A stretch of 27,056 bases of DNA, from assembly GCA_002409525.1 (NCBI GenBank), contig DHNM01000001.1, positions 5,595-32,650 of the forward strand, written 5' to 3'. Under the pieces are notes generated by a model. That model saw only the letters and a program-made list of their open reading frames with translations, did no database searches and was not told where the DNA came from. Numbering within the stretch: position 1 is the stretch's first letter; each line of letters begins with the position of its first letter. The stretch comes from Eubacterium sp. UBA5416. Its GTDB lineage: Bacteria > Bacillota > Clostridia > Lachnospirales > Lachnospiraceae. Position numbers and translations under genes: made by a program. Shown here piece by piece: positions 1-9,056 of the stretch.

Positions 1-21
1 TTTTAGAGGTTTCTCTATTCG

Positions 22-1443
22 TTAATCGTCATCATCGGAATCATCCGGTGTACTCGTATTTCCCTGTAGTTTGTCTATATATCCTTTTGCACTGTTCGCG
101 CGTTTCGTCTTTGGAAATTTATCCACAATCTCCTGGAAATTTTCAATCGCATTCTGGGTGTCCCCTATATTGCGGTAAGAGTGAGCAAGAAGATTAAGCA
201 CCGCATAATCATTCTCTTTGATTTCCCTGGCCTTCGTCAGCTTATCAATTGCCTCTTCATAATCCTCTTTGTCAAAGGCCTCCTGTCCGGCCGATTTTAA
301 CTGAGTAAACATCGTAGTCTGAACGCTTCCGTATATCTTATCATAGATTTCTTTTGCATCCGCCGACAAAAGTTCCGTATTCATGCCTTCCAGGGCCTTT
401 GCCGCCTGCTCATATTTTCCATCTTTGTAGGAGGAATTTGCCTTCATCAGATTTTCATAAGCAGTACTCTTTTCACTGGCCTCATTAATCTGCTGTTGAG
501 CGGATGCCACGGTATCCTCCGATTTTTTAATCTTATCATTCAAGTCCGAGATCTTAGCCTTCTGGCTCGCCATCGTATTGCTGTATTCCACAATCTTTTC
601 ATTCGCATCACGGTTAATCCCCTGTTTTATGGACGGAACCAGCAGAAACCAGACCATGAGACCTCCCACAATCAGACCAAGTCCGATATTAAGCAGCGTG
701 GCCGCTACAGAAGTTTCACGGAATGTCGGAGGCGAAATCACAGTCATACCATCAGACTCTTTCCTTCCCTCCGGTTTTTCTTCCCTTTTTGAGCGAAAGA
801 ATTTTCTTGGCTCAAGACTGGTCACTGTACCTGTCTGATCGTCCACTTCCTTGAGGAAACGCAGAGACGTCGCATTTGTCTTATCGATCCTCATGGCTTT
901 TTTCAGTATTTTTCTGGCCTTCTCATATTCCTCTCTTTTCAGATAGATCAGTGCCAGAAGATGATAACCCTTAATCAGTTTCGGATTCTGATTCAGGATT
1001 TTCTTCAGCTGAATCGCCGCTACATCTTCATTTCCTTCACGGCAGCATTTTAGTGCGATATTATACTTTTTTATAGTCTGGTTGATCATATTCAATTTTG
1101 CCGGTTCAGACTGCAGTTCCTGAATATAACTTGTGGCAACATTTTGGTCCGGCATGATATTCTTGCTTATAATCCATTCGCTTAAAGCCGATACAGCCTC
1201 TCCCGTCTCAAAATAGACAAGTCCAAGCAGATTTCTGGCAGGAATATTCAATTTGTTGAATCTCAGGCTCCTCCGCAGCAATTCAATGGCGCCGGACAAA
1301 TCCCGGATCTCTGCCTTATCCAGCCCCTGATTATAATATTGAACAGACAACTGTAGAGAATGCATCTGAACCTCCAGATCAAATCCACACTCAGGGCAAG
1401 TCTTGGCATCGTGAACTACTGCACCACAATTCATACATTTCAT
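22..1443 (-). CDS. Zinc-ribbon, TPR-repeat, single-pass membrane protein
   Basis: This 473-residue protein has no assigned function. It begins with a zinc ribbon: two CxxC pairs at residues 3-6 and 16-19. TPR-like helices follow (about 30-200), including a clear unit around 138-190. A basic stretch (KFFRSKREEKPEGRK, 214-228) precedes one transmembrane helix at about 247-269. A predicted coiled coil (about 278-330) and a second TPR block (about 335-455) follow, ending in an acidic tail of Asp residues. The basic residues before the helix suggest a cytoplasmic N-terminus and an outside C-terminal TPR domain (inference). The ATG lies in a TAATG overlap with the stop of the 56-codon gene, behind GAAGGAG, so translation is probably coupled. 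It is the last gene seen in the valS-folC operon. A scaffold role at the envelope is plausible but unproven. Confidence 0.85.
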   Translation of the reverse strand: MKCMNCGAVVHDAKTCPECGFDLEVQMHSLQLSVQYYNQGLDKAEIRDLSGAIELLRRSLRFNKLNIPARNLLGLVYFETGEAVSALSEWIISKNIMPDQNVATSYIQELQSEPAKLNMINQTIKKYNIALKCCREGNEDVAAIQLKKILNQNPKLIKGYHLLALIYLKREEYEKARKILKKAMRIDKTNATSLRFLKEVDDQTGTVTSLEPRKFFRSKREEKPEGRKESDGMTVISPPTFRETSVAATLLNIGLGLIVGGLMVWFLLVPSIKQGINRDANEKIVEYSNTMASQKAKISDLNDKIKKSEDTVASAQQQINEASEKSTAYENLMKANSSYKDGKYEQAAKALEGMNTELLSADAKEIYDKIYGSVQTTMFTQLKSAGQEAFDKEDYEEAIDKLTKAREIKENDYAVLNLLAHSYRNIGDTQNAIENFQEIVDKFPKTKRANSAKGYIDKLQGNTSTPDDSDDDD

Positions 1444-1613
1444 TAAGTCTGCTCCTTCGTTCCCTGATCATGCTTTATATCATGATTCATCTTCAGCATC
1501 TCTTTTAAAATATCTATGACATCTGTCAAATCTCTGCTGTATATGGCATCTTCCACTTCATCCACGTCCAGCAGTGGTTTAAATTTTTTTAGTTCTTCCT
1601 CGTAATTAATCAT
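1443..1613 (-). CDS. Small acidic protein of unknown function (56 aa)
   Basis: A short gene sits between folC and the TPR-protein gene. The frame is open from a GTG at 1643, but the ATG at 1613 (MINYEEELKK) is preferred because GGAGGG lies 6-7 bases upstream, whereas the GTG would fall inside the folC stop region. The product is helical and charged, with heptad-like runs (DVDEVEDAIYSRDLTDVIDI) and no signal peptide or membrane segment. It ends in a 1-base overlap (TAATG) with the next gene. The tight packing suggests it is translated with, and may act with, the TPR protein. I do not recognise the family. Confidence 0.7.
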   Translation of the reverse strand: MINYEEELKKFKPLLDVDEVEDAIYSRDLTDVIDILKEMLKMNHDIKHDQGTKEQT

Positions 1614-1643
1614 ATATTCCCTCCATCTGCGAGATGCGTTCAC

Positions 1644-2939
1644 TCACTTCCCGGTTCTGCTGTTCAGATATTTCTTTACTTCCCCGGCAAGATATAAAGA
1701 TCCGACACAGAACAGCATGCCGGTGGCTTTCTTTTGCTCTGCCATTTCGAAAGCCTGTCCCACATCCGTGCAGGATGCCACACAGGGGCACCCCAGTTCA
1801 CGAAACACTGCCGCCAGCTCGTCCGCAGGTACAATTCGGTTTCCGGAAATCTGTGTAGTCACCACGCGCTGCGGGTGAATCCCTTCGACAATCTCCCGGA
1901 TCATGCTCTGATAACGTTTATCCCGGACAGCAGAGAATAAAATCGTGATTTCGCTTTCTTTCTTAAAATCACAAACAGTCTTTACAAATTCCGCAATGCC
2001 ATCTTCATTATGAGCACCATCGATGACCACACCGGGCAGTACCGTTTCCATCCTGCAGGGCCATCTGGACGATGCAATTCCCCGAATCAGTTTTTCGCGG
2101 GAAATATGATGAATGTTTTCAATCTTTATCATGGTAAGATATGCCAGAGAGGCATTCATCATCTGATACTCTGCTATGTAGGGAATTTGTAAAGTTACAC
2201 CCTCTCCCTCAAATGAAAATTCAAAAGTAATTCCATCCCGGCTGTGCTTTTTGACCGTATACATGGATGGCGTCAGTTCATAGGCCGGGCTCTGAAGTTT
2301 TGAAGCTTTCCCGGCAATCACATCCGCGGCCTCCTTCGTATGACCGTCGTAAATCACCGGAACATGCGGTTTTATTATTCCGGCTTTCTCACCCGTGATT
2401 TTTGGAATTGTGTCTCCCAGATATTCCATATGGTCCCTGCTGATCGATGTAATCACGCAGGCAAGCGGGCTTTTCACTGTATTGGTCGCATCCAGGCGGC
2501 CGCCCATCCCTGTCTCGAGAATCAGATATTCCACTTGTTCTCTGCTGAAAATGTATATTCCTATCAGGAACAGCATTTCAAAATAAGTCGGATGTGGCTC
2601 TCCCTCTGATACAAACTGATCAGCAATCCTTTTCAGCTTAGAAAACGCCTCAAGGAACAGTTCATCGCTTACCATCTTTCCATTGATCATAAAACGCTCA
2701 TTGATCTTGATCAGGTGCGGAGATGTAAACATACCACAGCGATAACCGCCTTCCATAAGCATAGCGTTCAGGTACGAGCATACACTGCCTTTTCCATTTG
2801 TTCCGGCCACATGTATAATCTTGAACTTTTCTTCCGGATTTCCCATACGGTGTAACAATTCTCTTGTGTGATCTAAAGAATTCTTCTTCGTAAACTTCGG
2901 TATCTCATCTATATATTCAACAGCTTCTGTGTAATTCAA
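1644..2939 (-). CDS. folC: Bifunctional folylpolyglutamate synthase / dihydrofolate synthase
   Basis: FolC adds glutamate to dihydropteroate and tetrahydrofolates in the cytoplasm using ATP, retaining folates in the cell. The 431-residue length is normal. Visible motifs are the P-loop HVAGTNGKGSVCSYL (about 43-57), the Mur-ligase-like block LETGMGGRLDATNTV, SISRDHMEYLGDTIPKITGEK with the carbamylated-Lys region, and VVIDGAHNEDG in the C-terminal glutamate-binding domain. The start is a TTG giving MNYTEAVEYI, the usual FolC N-terminus. No in-frame ATG exists upstream before a stop. The ribosome site is weak (GGTGG) and lies in the right arm of a perfect inverted repeat. It follows the LTA-synthase-like gene by 143 bases and is followed closely by the 56-codon gene. 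Confidence 0.95.
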   Translation of the reverse strand: MNYTEAVEYIDEIPKFTKKNSLDHTRELLHRMGNPEEKFKIIHVAGTNGKGSVCSYLNAMLMEGGYRCGMFTSPHLIKINERFMINGKMVSDELFLEAFSKLKRIADQFVSEGEPHPTYFEMLFLIGIYIFSREQVEYLILETGMGGRLDATNTVKSPLACVITSISRDHMEYLGDTIPKITGEKAGIIKPHVPVIYDGHTKEAADVIAGKASKLQSPAYELTPSMYTVKKHSRDGITFEFSFEGEGVTLQIPYIAEYQMMNASLAYLTMIKIENIHHISREKLIRGIASSRWPCRMETVLPGVVIDGAHNEDGIAEFVKTVCDFKKESEITILFSAVRDKRYQSMIREIVEGIHPQRVVTTQISGNRIVPADELAAVFRELGCPCVASCTDVGQAFEMAEQKKATGMLFCVGSLYLAGEVKKYLNSRTGK

Positions 2940-2940
2940 A

Positions 2941-3018
2941 ATATTCCACCACTTTATTCATAATTGGACCGCTGCAACGCAGCCCCTGTTCAATATGATA
3001 CTTCGAGTGGTGGAATAT
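2941..3018 (-). repeat. 13-bp perfect inverted repeat covering the folC ribosome-binding region
   Basis: The arms at 2941-2953 (atattccaccact) and 3006-3018 (agtggtggaatat) are exactly complementary and 52 bases apart. The space between holds a smaller hairpin (gctgc-aac-gcagc) and a partly matched attgg/caat pair. On the minus-strand RNA the 3' arm contains the only SD-like bases of folC and ends one base before the TTG codon, followed by TTTTG. It could sequester the folC start, act as a weak attenuator, or be a small palindromic insertion. The sequence alone does not separate these. Confidence 0.75.
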
Positions 3019-3082
3019 GTCTATAGTTTTTTAGAGTTTTTCTTCGACACTTTTCTGGTTTGTGTCATTTTTTGTGACTTTC

Positions 3083-5158
3083 TCAGTTATCAGTAGTGTC
3101 CGTCGGTGTTTCCTGCGGCTCCTGTGTGGAAGGTACAGGGCTATCTTCCACATTCGGATCCTGATATATAATCGCCGCGCTGCGGGACAGCACCCTCTTC
3201 GTTGAGGAATTACTCTGCTGTGCAATATCAACTTTATCGCCGTCTTTCAGATCCAGATCTTTGACCAGAAACTGCGTATTGCTGACCGGCCGTGTATCTT
3301 CCAGCATCTCATCATTGATCTCCAGCCTGCTCGACGCCGTGAAGTTCTCCCCTGTAACAGAATAGGTATCATCCGAGATTTTTTCTACTTTATCGATCAC
3401 AGTCGGAAGCACACCGAGTGTCATCGGATTCTTTCTATATGGGCTTTTCCCGTTATAAGCATATTTTTTACCATAGAGCAGATCATACTGCAGTGCTTCC
3501 AGATCTACCTGATAGTTTTTCGTGTTTTTACGTGCCTGATGGAACCGGAAGACCGTCCCGTCATGGATTCCGATACGGTCGAACACCTCCGCGGCCATCT
3601 GATAAGAGGAAATATTCTTATCCTGCTTCTCCATTCCGAAATTATCCCACATGACGTACTCAGTCTGGAAGAGATAACGGTTTGCCATATCCTTGGTTTC
3701 AAGTCCCATCGTCGGCAGATGATCCCCGTACATCACAAGGACCACAGGTTCCGGATATTTTTCCAGAGTATCCGTCAGTTCTTTGACGAAGTTGTCCATT
3801 TCATGAATCTCATTGACATAATATTCCCAGGAATAATTATTCTTTTCCCTGTTTTCCGCGCCGGTAACCGTAATTTCCGGATTGTCTAGTACCGGCTCTG
3901 TCGGATAATCACCATGTCCCTGTACCGAAATCGTGTATACGTAATCCGGTCCCGCCGTAGCATCCAAAGACTTTGTAATTTCGTCCGTCAGAATATGATC
4001 CTTCACCCATCCGGTCTCATTTGTATCCGTGATGTCCGGCATATACTCTTCAGAAGTAAAGGAGTCAAAACCGAGCATCGGAAACACCGACTTTCTGGAA
4101 TAGAAATTTGCCTCATTGTTATGAATCGCATGTGTAGAATATCCAAGGCTTTTCAAAACAAAAGGCGCACTTTCACAGGTACTCTCCTTTAAGATTGTCT
4201 TGTAGGGATATTCTCCCGGTCCGAAATAATGAAGACTCATCCCCGTAATTGACTCAAATTCTGTATTCGCAGTCCCCGCGCCTAGAACAGGTACACGGTA
4301 ATAGCCCGAAGAATAATCTTTCATCATCTGCCTGAAATGAGGAATCGGATCCTCTGAGAGGTTCAGGAAGTTTACCTGTTCCGGATCAAAGAAAGACTCC
4401 AGCTGTAAAAAGATAATATTTGGCTGTTTTTCCATCTGTGTATCTTGCTTATCACCCTCACTTTTTATGATATTATCCATCAATTCCTCAGAATAACCAT
4501 TTGGCTCGGAAATTCCGGTATCCAGGATTGTGACCCCAAGGCAATAAGGAAAACCATAATCCTGGTAGGCAAATGCAATATTTCCAAAGTAATTGGAGAG
4601 AACTCTCTTCTCGAGTGCCAGTTTCGTAGAGCCTCCAAAGGCAAGGACTGTGACAACGACCAGTGCGATATTGACCGGCCAGTGGATCTTTCCACTAAAT
4701 TTCGGACCTCTGATTCCAAGCCATATCAGAAGAATCACTCCAATGACAAGAAATATGATAACAAACACCAGGAGAGTAGGTGACAGATAATTATTCATAA
4801 TCTTCGAAGCATCGCTTAAAAGCTTCAGGTCAGGCCCTGTAAATGGTGTCACACGATTGGCCAGAATCACGCCATTCACTGTGCCGAGAAGCAGCCATAA
4901 TACCCCTATGATCACTCGTATCAGAGTTCGTCTTCGAAACAGGTATACAATAATCGAGGTTGTAAATATCAAAAATGAATTATACAAAAATACCCATGGG
5001 CGGCTCGTCATAAAATCCCAGGCCTGTACAAAGGAATGACGGGAAATCGCTTCTATCACAAAATAAAGTACACAGCAGCCGAGAGCCTGTAACAAAATCG
5101 AAATTTTATTACAGAATGCACTCACTTTCTGCCAGTTAATTTTTTTTAGTAACTTCAT
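3083..5158 (-). CDS. LTA synthase family membrane sulfatase/phosphoglycerol transferase
   Basis: This 691-residue protein belongs to the LtaS/alkaline-phosphatase superfamily, which transfers glycerol-phosphate from phosphatidylglycerol to envelope polymers. About five N-terminal membrane helices (roughly 18-38, 55-74, 79-100, 127-149, 160-178) precede an extracellular catalytic domain. Expected active-site pieces are visible: IIFLQLESFF with the metal-binding Glu at 254, GAGTANTEF with the candidate nucleophile Thr at 296, the region ending VQGHGDYP (412-419), and MYGDH with Asp479 and His480. An added C-terminal part (about 595-670) reads like a small beta-rich IPT-type domain, then a Pro/Thr/Glu-rich tail. 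A clear AGGAGA site lies 7 bases before the ATG, and the gene begins 26 bases after valS. The precise polymer made is not deducible. Confidence 0.9.
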   Translation of the reverse strand: MKLLKKINWQKVSAFCNKISILLQALGCCVLYFVIEAISRHSFVQAWDFMTSRPWVFLYNSFLIFTTSIIVYLFRRRTLIRVIIGVLWLLLGTVNGVILANRVTPFTGPDLKLLSDASKIMNNYLSPTLLVFVIIFLVIGVILLIWLGIRGPKFSGKIHWPVNIALVVVTVLAFGGSTKLALEKRVLSNYFGNIAFAYQDYGFPYCLGVTILDTGISEPNGYSEELMDNIIKSEGDKQDTQMEKQPNIIFLQLESFFDPEQVNFLNLSEDPIPHFRQMMKDYSSGYYRVPVLGAGTANTEFESITGMSLHYFGPGEYPYKTILKESTCESAPFVLKSLGYSTHAIHNNEANFYSRKSVFPMLGFDSFTSEEYMPDITDTNETGWVKDHILTDEITKSLDATAGPDYVYTISVQGHGDYPTEPVLDNPEITVTGAENREKNNYSWEYYVNEIHEMDNFVKELTDTLEKYPEPVVLVMYGDHLPTMGLETKDMANRYLFQTEYVMWDNFGMEKQDKNISSYQMAAEVFDRIGIHDGTVFRFHQARKNTKNYQVDLEALQYDLLYGKKYAYNGKSPYRKNPMTLGVLPTVIDKVEKISDDTYSVTGENFTASSRLEINDEMLEDTRPVSNTQFLVKDLDLKDGDKVDIAQQSNSSTKRVLSRSAAIIYQDPNVEDSPVPSTQEPQETPTDTTDN

Positions 5159-5184
5159 GTCTAATCTCCTATGGGGTCAGGGCT

Positions 5185-7833
5185 TTAGGAAAGCTGTGCC
5201 AGTCGTTTCCTCACCTGATCCATCATCTGCTCGTAATTCTCCAGTTTATCTCTTTCTTCCTGCACTTTTGCTTCGGGCGCCCTGCTCACGAACTTTTCGT
5301 TGCCGAGCATGCCATGAGAACGTCCAATCTCTTTTTTGAGACGCTGCTCTTCCTTTTTCAGGCGCTCAATCTCTTTCTTGATATCGACAAGCTCCGCAAA
5401 TGGAATGTAGATCGTCGCATTCGGAATCACTGCTGAAAGAGCGTCATCTGCAATGCCCTCTCTGTTCCCTTGAACGAACACTTCGCTTGCGCCGCCAAGG
5501 GAGGCAAAGAATACCTTTCCGCTTATGAAGATATCGCGGATCTTTTCATCTTCAGATACGACATATACAGATGCCTTTTTGCTTGGGGGAACATTCATCT
5601 CGGTCCTCACGGCACGGATCTGGCGAACGGCTTCTTTGATCGTCTCGACAGCTTTTTCGTCCTCCTGATAATCCCATGCATCCTTCCACTTTGGCCAGGA
5701 TGCGATCATAATAGACTCTTCTTCGGGATTCAGTGTACAGTAAATCTCCTCCGTGATAAATGGCATATATGGGTGAAGCAGCTTCAACGCATTCCCTAAT
5801 ACGGTCTTTAGTGTCATAAGCGCCGCAGCCTTTGAAGTATCAGTTTCGCTGTAGAGACGTGGTTTTACCATCTCGATATACCAGTCACAGAACTCTTCCC
5901 ATATGAAATCATAAACCTTCTGCACTGCAACGCCCAGCTCAAACTTCTCAAGATTATCAGTCACTTCCCGAGTCAGTGTATTCACTTTGCTTAGGATCCA
6001 CTTGTCGGTGCTGGTCAGCTCACCTTCATCAATTGTATCCGGAACCTCTGCTTTTTCCAGATTCATCATAATAAACCTGGACGCGTTCCACACCTTGTTG
6101 GCAAAATTGCGGCTCACTTCCACACGATCCCAGTAGAAACGCATGTCATTTCCCGGTGCATTTCCTGTAATCAGTGTCAGACGAAGTGCATCGGCGCCAT
6201 ACTTGTCAATCACTTCCAGCGGGTCAATTCCATTTCCGAGGGATTTGCTCATCTTTCTTCCTTCGGCATCGCGAACCAGGCCATGCATCAGAACGTGGTC
6301 GAACGGCACCTGTCCGGTCTGCTCGATCCCGGAAAATACCATACGGATCACCCAGAAGAAAATAATATCATATCCGGTGATCAGAACATTCGTGGGATAG
6401 AAATAGTCGAGTTCCGGCGTCTTTTCCGGCCATCCAAGCGTTGAAAACGGCCACAATGCCGAACTGAACCAGGTATCCAGGGTATCCGGATCCTGTGTGA
6501 AATGCGTGCCGCCGCACTTCTTGCAAGTGCCTGGTGCTCCGCCTTTCTTCACAACTACTTCCCCGCAGTCATCACAGTAATACGCCGGAATCCGGTGTCC
6601 CCACCAGAGCTGTCTGGAGATACACCAGTCATGAATATTGTCCAGCCAGTTCAGATAAGTCTTGTCAAAACGTTTGGGAACAAACTCAAGTTCTCCGTTA
6701 TTCAAGGCATCTTTCGCCGTTTTCGCCATCTCATCCATCTTGACGAACCACTGCGGTTTCACCATCGGCTCCACGGTTGTATGACAGCGGTCATGTGTTC
6801 CGACCGCGTGCACGTGCTCCTCTATCTTCACGAGAAGTCCTTCTTTTTTCAGGTCCTCCACCATCGCTTTTCTGGCCTCATACCGGTCCATCCCGGCATA
6901 CTTTCCACAGCGATCGTTCATCGTTCCATCGTCATTTAAGATGTTAATCTCTTCCAGGTCGTGGCGTTTGCCAACCTCGAAATCATTCGGATCGTGAGCC
7001 GGGGTGATCTTCACACAGCCGGTTCCAAACTCTTTGTCAACATACTCATCCGCCACAACCGGTATTTCACGGTCCGTAAGTGGTAGTTTCAGTGTCTTCC
7101 CGATCAGGTCCTGATACCGCTCGTCCGTCGGATTCACCGCAACGGCTGTATCGCCCAGCATAGTCTCCGGACGGGTTGTGGCAATCTCCACAAAGCGGCC
7201 CTCTTCTCCTACAATCGGGTAATGGATGTTCCAAAAATGACCGTTCTGGTCTTCATGGATAACTTCAGCATCGGAAAGTGAGGTATGGCAGACCGGGCAC
7301 CAGTTGATAATCCTGGATCCTTTATAAATGTAACCTTTTTCATAGAGCCTTACAAAGACCTCCTCAACGGCTTTTGAACAGCCTTCGTCCATGGTAAAGC
7401 GTTCTCGCTCCCAGTCCGCGGAAGATCCCATCTTCTGGAGCTGTTCCATGATGCGGTCACCGTATTTTTCTTTCCATTTCCAGCAGTATTTCAGGAATTC
7501 ATCGCGGCCGATCTCTTCTTTGTCGATGCCCTTGTCACGCAGCATATTCGTCACTTTGACTTCCGTGGCGATTGCCGCGTGATCGGTCCCCGGCTGCCAT
7601 AATGTCTCGTAGCCCTGCATTCTCTTAAAGCGAACAATGATGTCCTGCATCGTGTTGTCCAGTGCATGACCCATATGCAGCTGTCCGGTCACGTTCGGCG
7701 GCGGCATGATAACCGTAAACGGTTTCTTATCCGAATTTACTTTCGCGTGAAAATATCCCTTATCCATCCATTTTTTGTATAATCTGTCTTCGAGACCCTT
7801 GGGATCATAGGTCTTGGCAAGTTCTTTACTCAT
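5185..7833 (-). CDS. valS: Valine--tRNA ligase
   Basis: The class Ia synthetase charges tRNA-Val. It is full length (882 aa). The HIGH motif is PPPNVTGQLHMGHAL near residue 40-55, and the KMSKS loop is GRKMSKSLGNG. The CP1 editing domain contains the TTRPETMLGDTAVAV block. Cys pairs (CPVCH; CDDCG and CKKCG) suggest zinc sites, and the C-terminal 65 residues form the ValRS coiled-coil arm (KKEIERLKKEEQRLKKEIG). The frame extends upstream to 7902, but the ATG at 7833 (MSKELAKTYDPK) has AAAGGAG six bases before it, and the extension would lie in the leader hairpin. Expression is expected to depend on uncharged tRNA-Val through the T-box leader. Confidence 0.98.
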   Translation of the reverse strand: MSKELAKTYDPKGLEDRLYKKWMDKGYFHAKVNSDKKPFTVIMPPPNVTGQLHMGHALDNTMQDIIVRFKRMQGYETLWQPGTDHAAIATEVKVTNMLRDKGIDKEEIGRDEFLKYCWKWKEKYGDRIMEQLQKMGSSADWERERFTMDEGCSKAVEEVFVRLYEKGYIYKGSRIINWCPVCHTSLSDAEVIHEDQNGHFWNIHYPIVGEEGRFVEIATTRPETMLGDTAVAVNPTDERYQDLIGKTLKLPLTDREIPVVADEYVDKEFGTGCVKITPAHDPNDFEVGKRHDLEEINILNDDGTMNDRCGKYAGMDRYEARKAMVEDLKKEGLLVKIEEHVHAVGTHDRCHTTVEPMVKPQWFVKMDEMAKTAKDALNNGELEFVPKRFDKTYLNWLDNIHDWCISRQLWWGHRIPAYYCDDCGEVVVKKGGAPGTCKKCGGTHFTQDPDTLDTWFSSALWPFSTLGWPEKTPELDYFYPTNVLITGYDIIFFWVIRMVFSGIEQTGQVPFDHVLMHGLVRDAEGRKMSKSLGNGIDPLEVIDKYGADALRLTLITGNAPGNDMRFYWDRVEVSRNFANKVWNASRFIMMNLEKAEVPDTIDEGELTSTDKWILSKVNTLTREVTDNLEKFELGVAVQKVYDFIWEEFCDWYIEMVKPRLYSETDTSKAAALMTLKTVLGNALKLLHPYMPFITEEIYCTLNPEEESIMIASWPKWKDAWDYQEDEKAVETIKEAVRQIRAVRTEMNVPPSKKASVYVVSEDEKIRDIFISGKVFFASLGGASEVFVQGNREGIADDALSAVIPNATIYIPFAELVDIKKEIERLKKEEQRLKKEIGRSHGMLGNEKFVSRAPEAKVQEERDKLENYEQMMDQVRKRLAQLS

Positions 7834-7861
7834 CTTTTTCTCCTTTACAATAACGTCAAAT

Positions 7862-8202
7862 GGGAACAAAATATCGTGCCGGACACGCAATCTTGTTCCC
7901 ACTCATTACTGTAACAGGTCATGACCGCGGTCTTACACCAAAAGGGCGGAAAACTCCGCGGTACCACCTTTATTTATCTCTCATTCTTGTCCGTTAACGG
8001 GAACTACCGGAAATGCCTACACAATCAGACTTTACAGTTCGCCTGTCTTTGGCATCTCAGTTCAAAAGCTACCTTCCGCAGCTGCCCTCCGGACGATCTT
8101 ACAGCCGATGAATCATCCTCTCTTAGGCGGCACGCACTGCGTACTCCTCTTTCTCAACACTTTTCTTATCTGCGGGGAACAAAATCCATCTATTCCCCTG
8201 AT
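7862..8202 (-). promoter_or_regulatory. T-box leader of valS
   Basis: The complement of 7956-7970 is AAGGTGGTACCGCGG, the conserved T-box. It is followed by GAGTTTTCCGCCCTTTT, which closes the antiterminator (GCGGA/TCCGC and AAGG/CCTT) around the UGGU bulge that pairs with the tRNA acceptor end. A GTA valine triplet in GAAGGTAGCTTTTGAAC (complement of 8070-8072) is the best specifier codon candidate. Stem I lies upstream, with AGAG and GAUG/CAUC elements near 8110-8135. A stable hairpin at 7862-7900 (GGGAACAA/TTGTTCCC) ends the leader, but it lacks a good U-run, so the terminator itself is less certain. Confidence 0.93.
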
Positions 8203-8208
8203 TTTCTA

Positions 8209-8237
8209 ATCATAGAAGATTTTATTTCATTTGTCAA
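8209..8237 (-). promoter_or_regulatory. Sigma-A promoter of the valS operon
   Basis: On the minus strand, TTGACA (8237-8232) is followed after exactly 17 bases by TATGAT (8214-8209). The start of transcription would be near 8202, just before the first T-box stem. It is the only strong promoter upstream of valS. Confidence 0.85.
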
Positions 8238-8282
8238 GAGCTCATCTTAAACAAGATTTCATCTTAATTCGATGGCGAAACT

Positions 8283-9056
8283 TTATTCGAAAGTAGCAAC
8301 AGTCTCTTTCATCGTGTTCAGCGATACGTTTCCTTTCACGGTATACCGGATCCCGTCAGCAACAAAAATCGCACATTTCTTTGAAAATCCTTCTGCTCCG
8401 GTGGTTTCAACTATATTTACCTTATATCCATTTTTCGAACTATATTGTTCCACAAAACGATACATCCCCAGATAATCAGTATTCCATCCTGTTTCCAGCT
8501 GCTTTTCACTTAAAATCATATCAGCGGTTAATGATATTGGAGACTGATACTCCTTTCCCATCTTATAATCATATCTGTTTTCTTCTGAAAGATAATGATA
8601 ACCAGAGGTGTCTCCCAATATATAATTTTCCACCTTGACAGATACATAATCCTTGTTGTCTGTATCCAGATGTGCCATCATGTATGGATTATCTGTTGAA
8701 AGTCCTGAATTCAGAAGATGAATTCCCAGTGCCTCTTGAATTGACTGATAGTCTTTAACATCTTTCTCTATAAACCCGTCTTCATCTGCCTCATATGGCA
8801 GTTGATTCACTTCCACGATACGCATGTCATCCAATTCAGGCAATTCTGTCTCGTTTACGTTGTTTTTATTCGTGACATAATATCCCGCAAAAACAGTTGT
8901 TCCTCCGATCATAAAAAAAGCAATACAGGCGGCAATCCATTTTAATGTTTTATTTGGTTTTGTTTGTAAGGCATTTTTTCTTATTTTGCTTTTCATGTCA
9001 TCATTCATTTTTACCATATCAAGTTCTGTATCGATTCTATCCTTTATATTATCCAT
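8283..9056 (-). CDS. Anti-sigma-factor-like single-pass membrane protein
   Basis: A 257-residue protein has a charged cytoplasmic N-terminus (MDNIKDRIDTELDMV), one membrane helix at about 39-60 (WIAACIAFFMIGGTTVFAGYY), and an external domain with no recognised catalytic motif. The ATG at 9056 overlaps the stop of the sigma-factor frame by 8 bases and follows GGAGG, so the two genes were once co-translated. This topology and pairing are typical of proteins that hold an ECF sigma factor at the membrane and respond to envelope stress; the role is inferred from context. The open frame itself is intact although the sigma gene is broken. Confidence 0.72.
   Translation of the reverse strand: MDNIKDRIDTELDMVKMNDDMKSKIRKNALQTKPNKTLKWIAACIAFFMIGGTTVFAGYYVTNKNNVNETELPELDDMRIVEVNQLPYEADEDGFIEKDVKDYQSIQEALGIHLLNSGLSTDNPYMMAHLDTDNKDYVSVKVENYILGDTSGYHYLSEENRYDYKMGKEYQSPISLTADMILSEKQLETGWNTDYLGMYRFVEQYSSKNGYKVNIVETTGAEGFSKKCAIFVADGIRYTVKGNVSLNTMKETVATFE

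Noticed and set aside
1606..1791. 61-codon minus-strand frame overlapping folC
   Set aside because: It lies in another frame of the folC 3' end with no supporting start site.
3019..3082. Intrinsic terminator after the LTA-synthase-like gene
   Set aside because: A-rich sequence with only very short complementary stretches; no stable stem followed by a T-run.
6502..6939. 145-codon plus-strand frame antisense to valS
   Set aside because: It mirrors the strongly coding minus-strand valS frame, has no ribosome site or family resemblance, and is a shadow.
8238..8282. Terminator after the anti-sigma-like gene
   Set aside because: Only a 5-bp stem (aagat/atctt) with a poor T-run; not enough to call.
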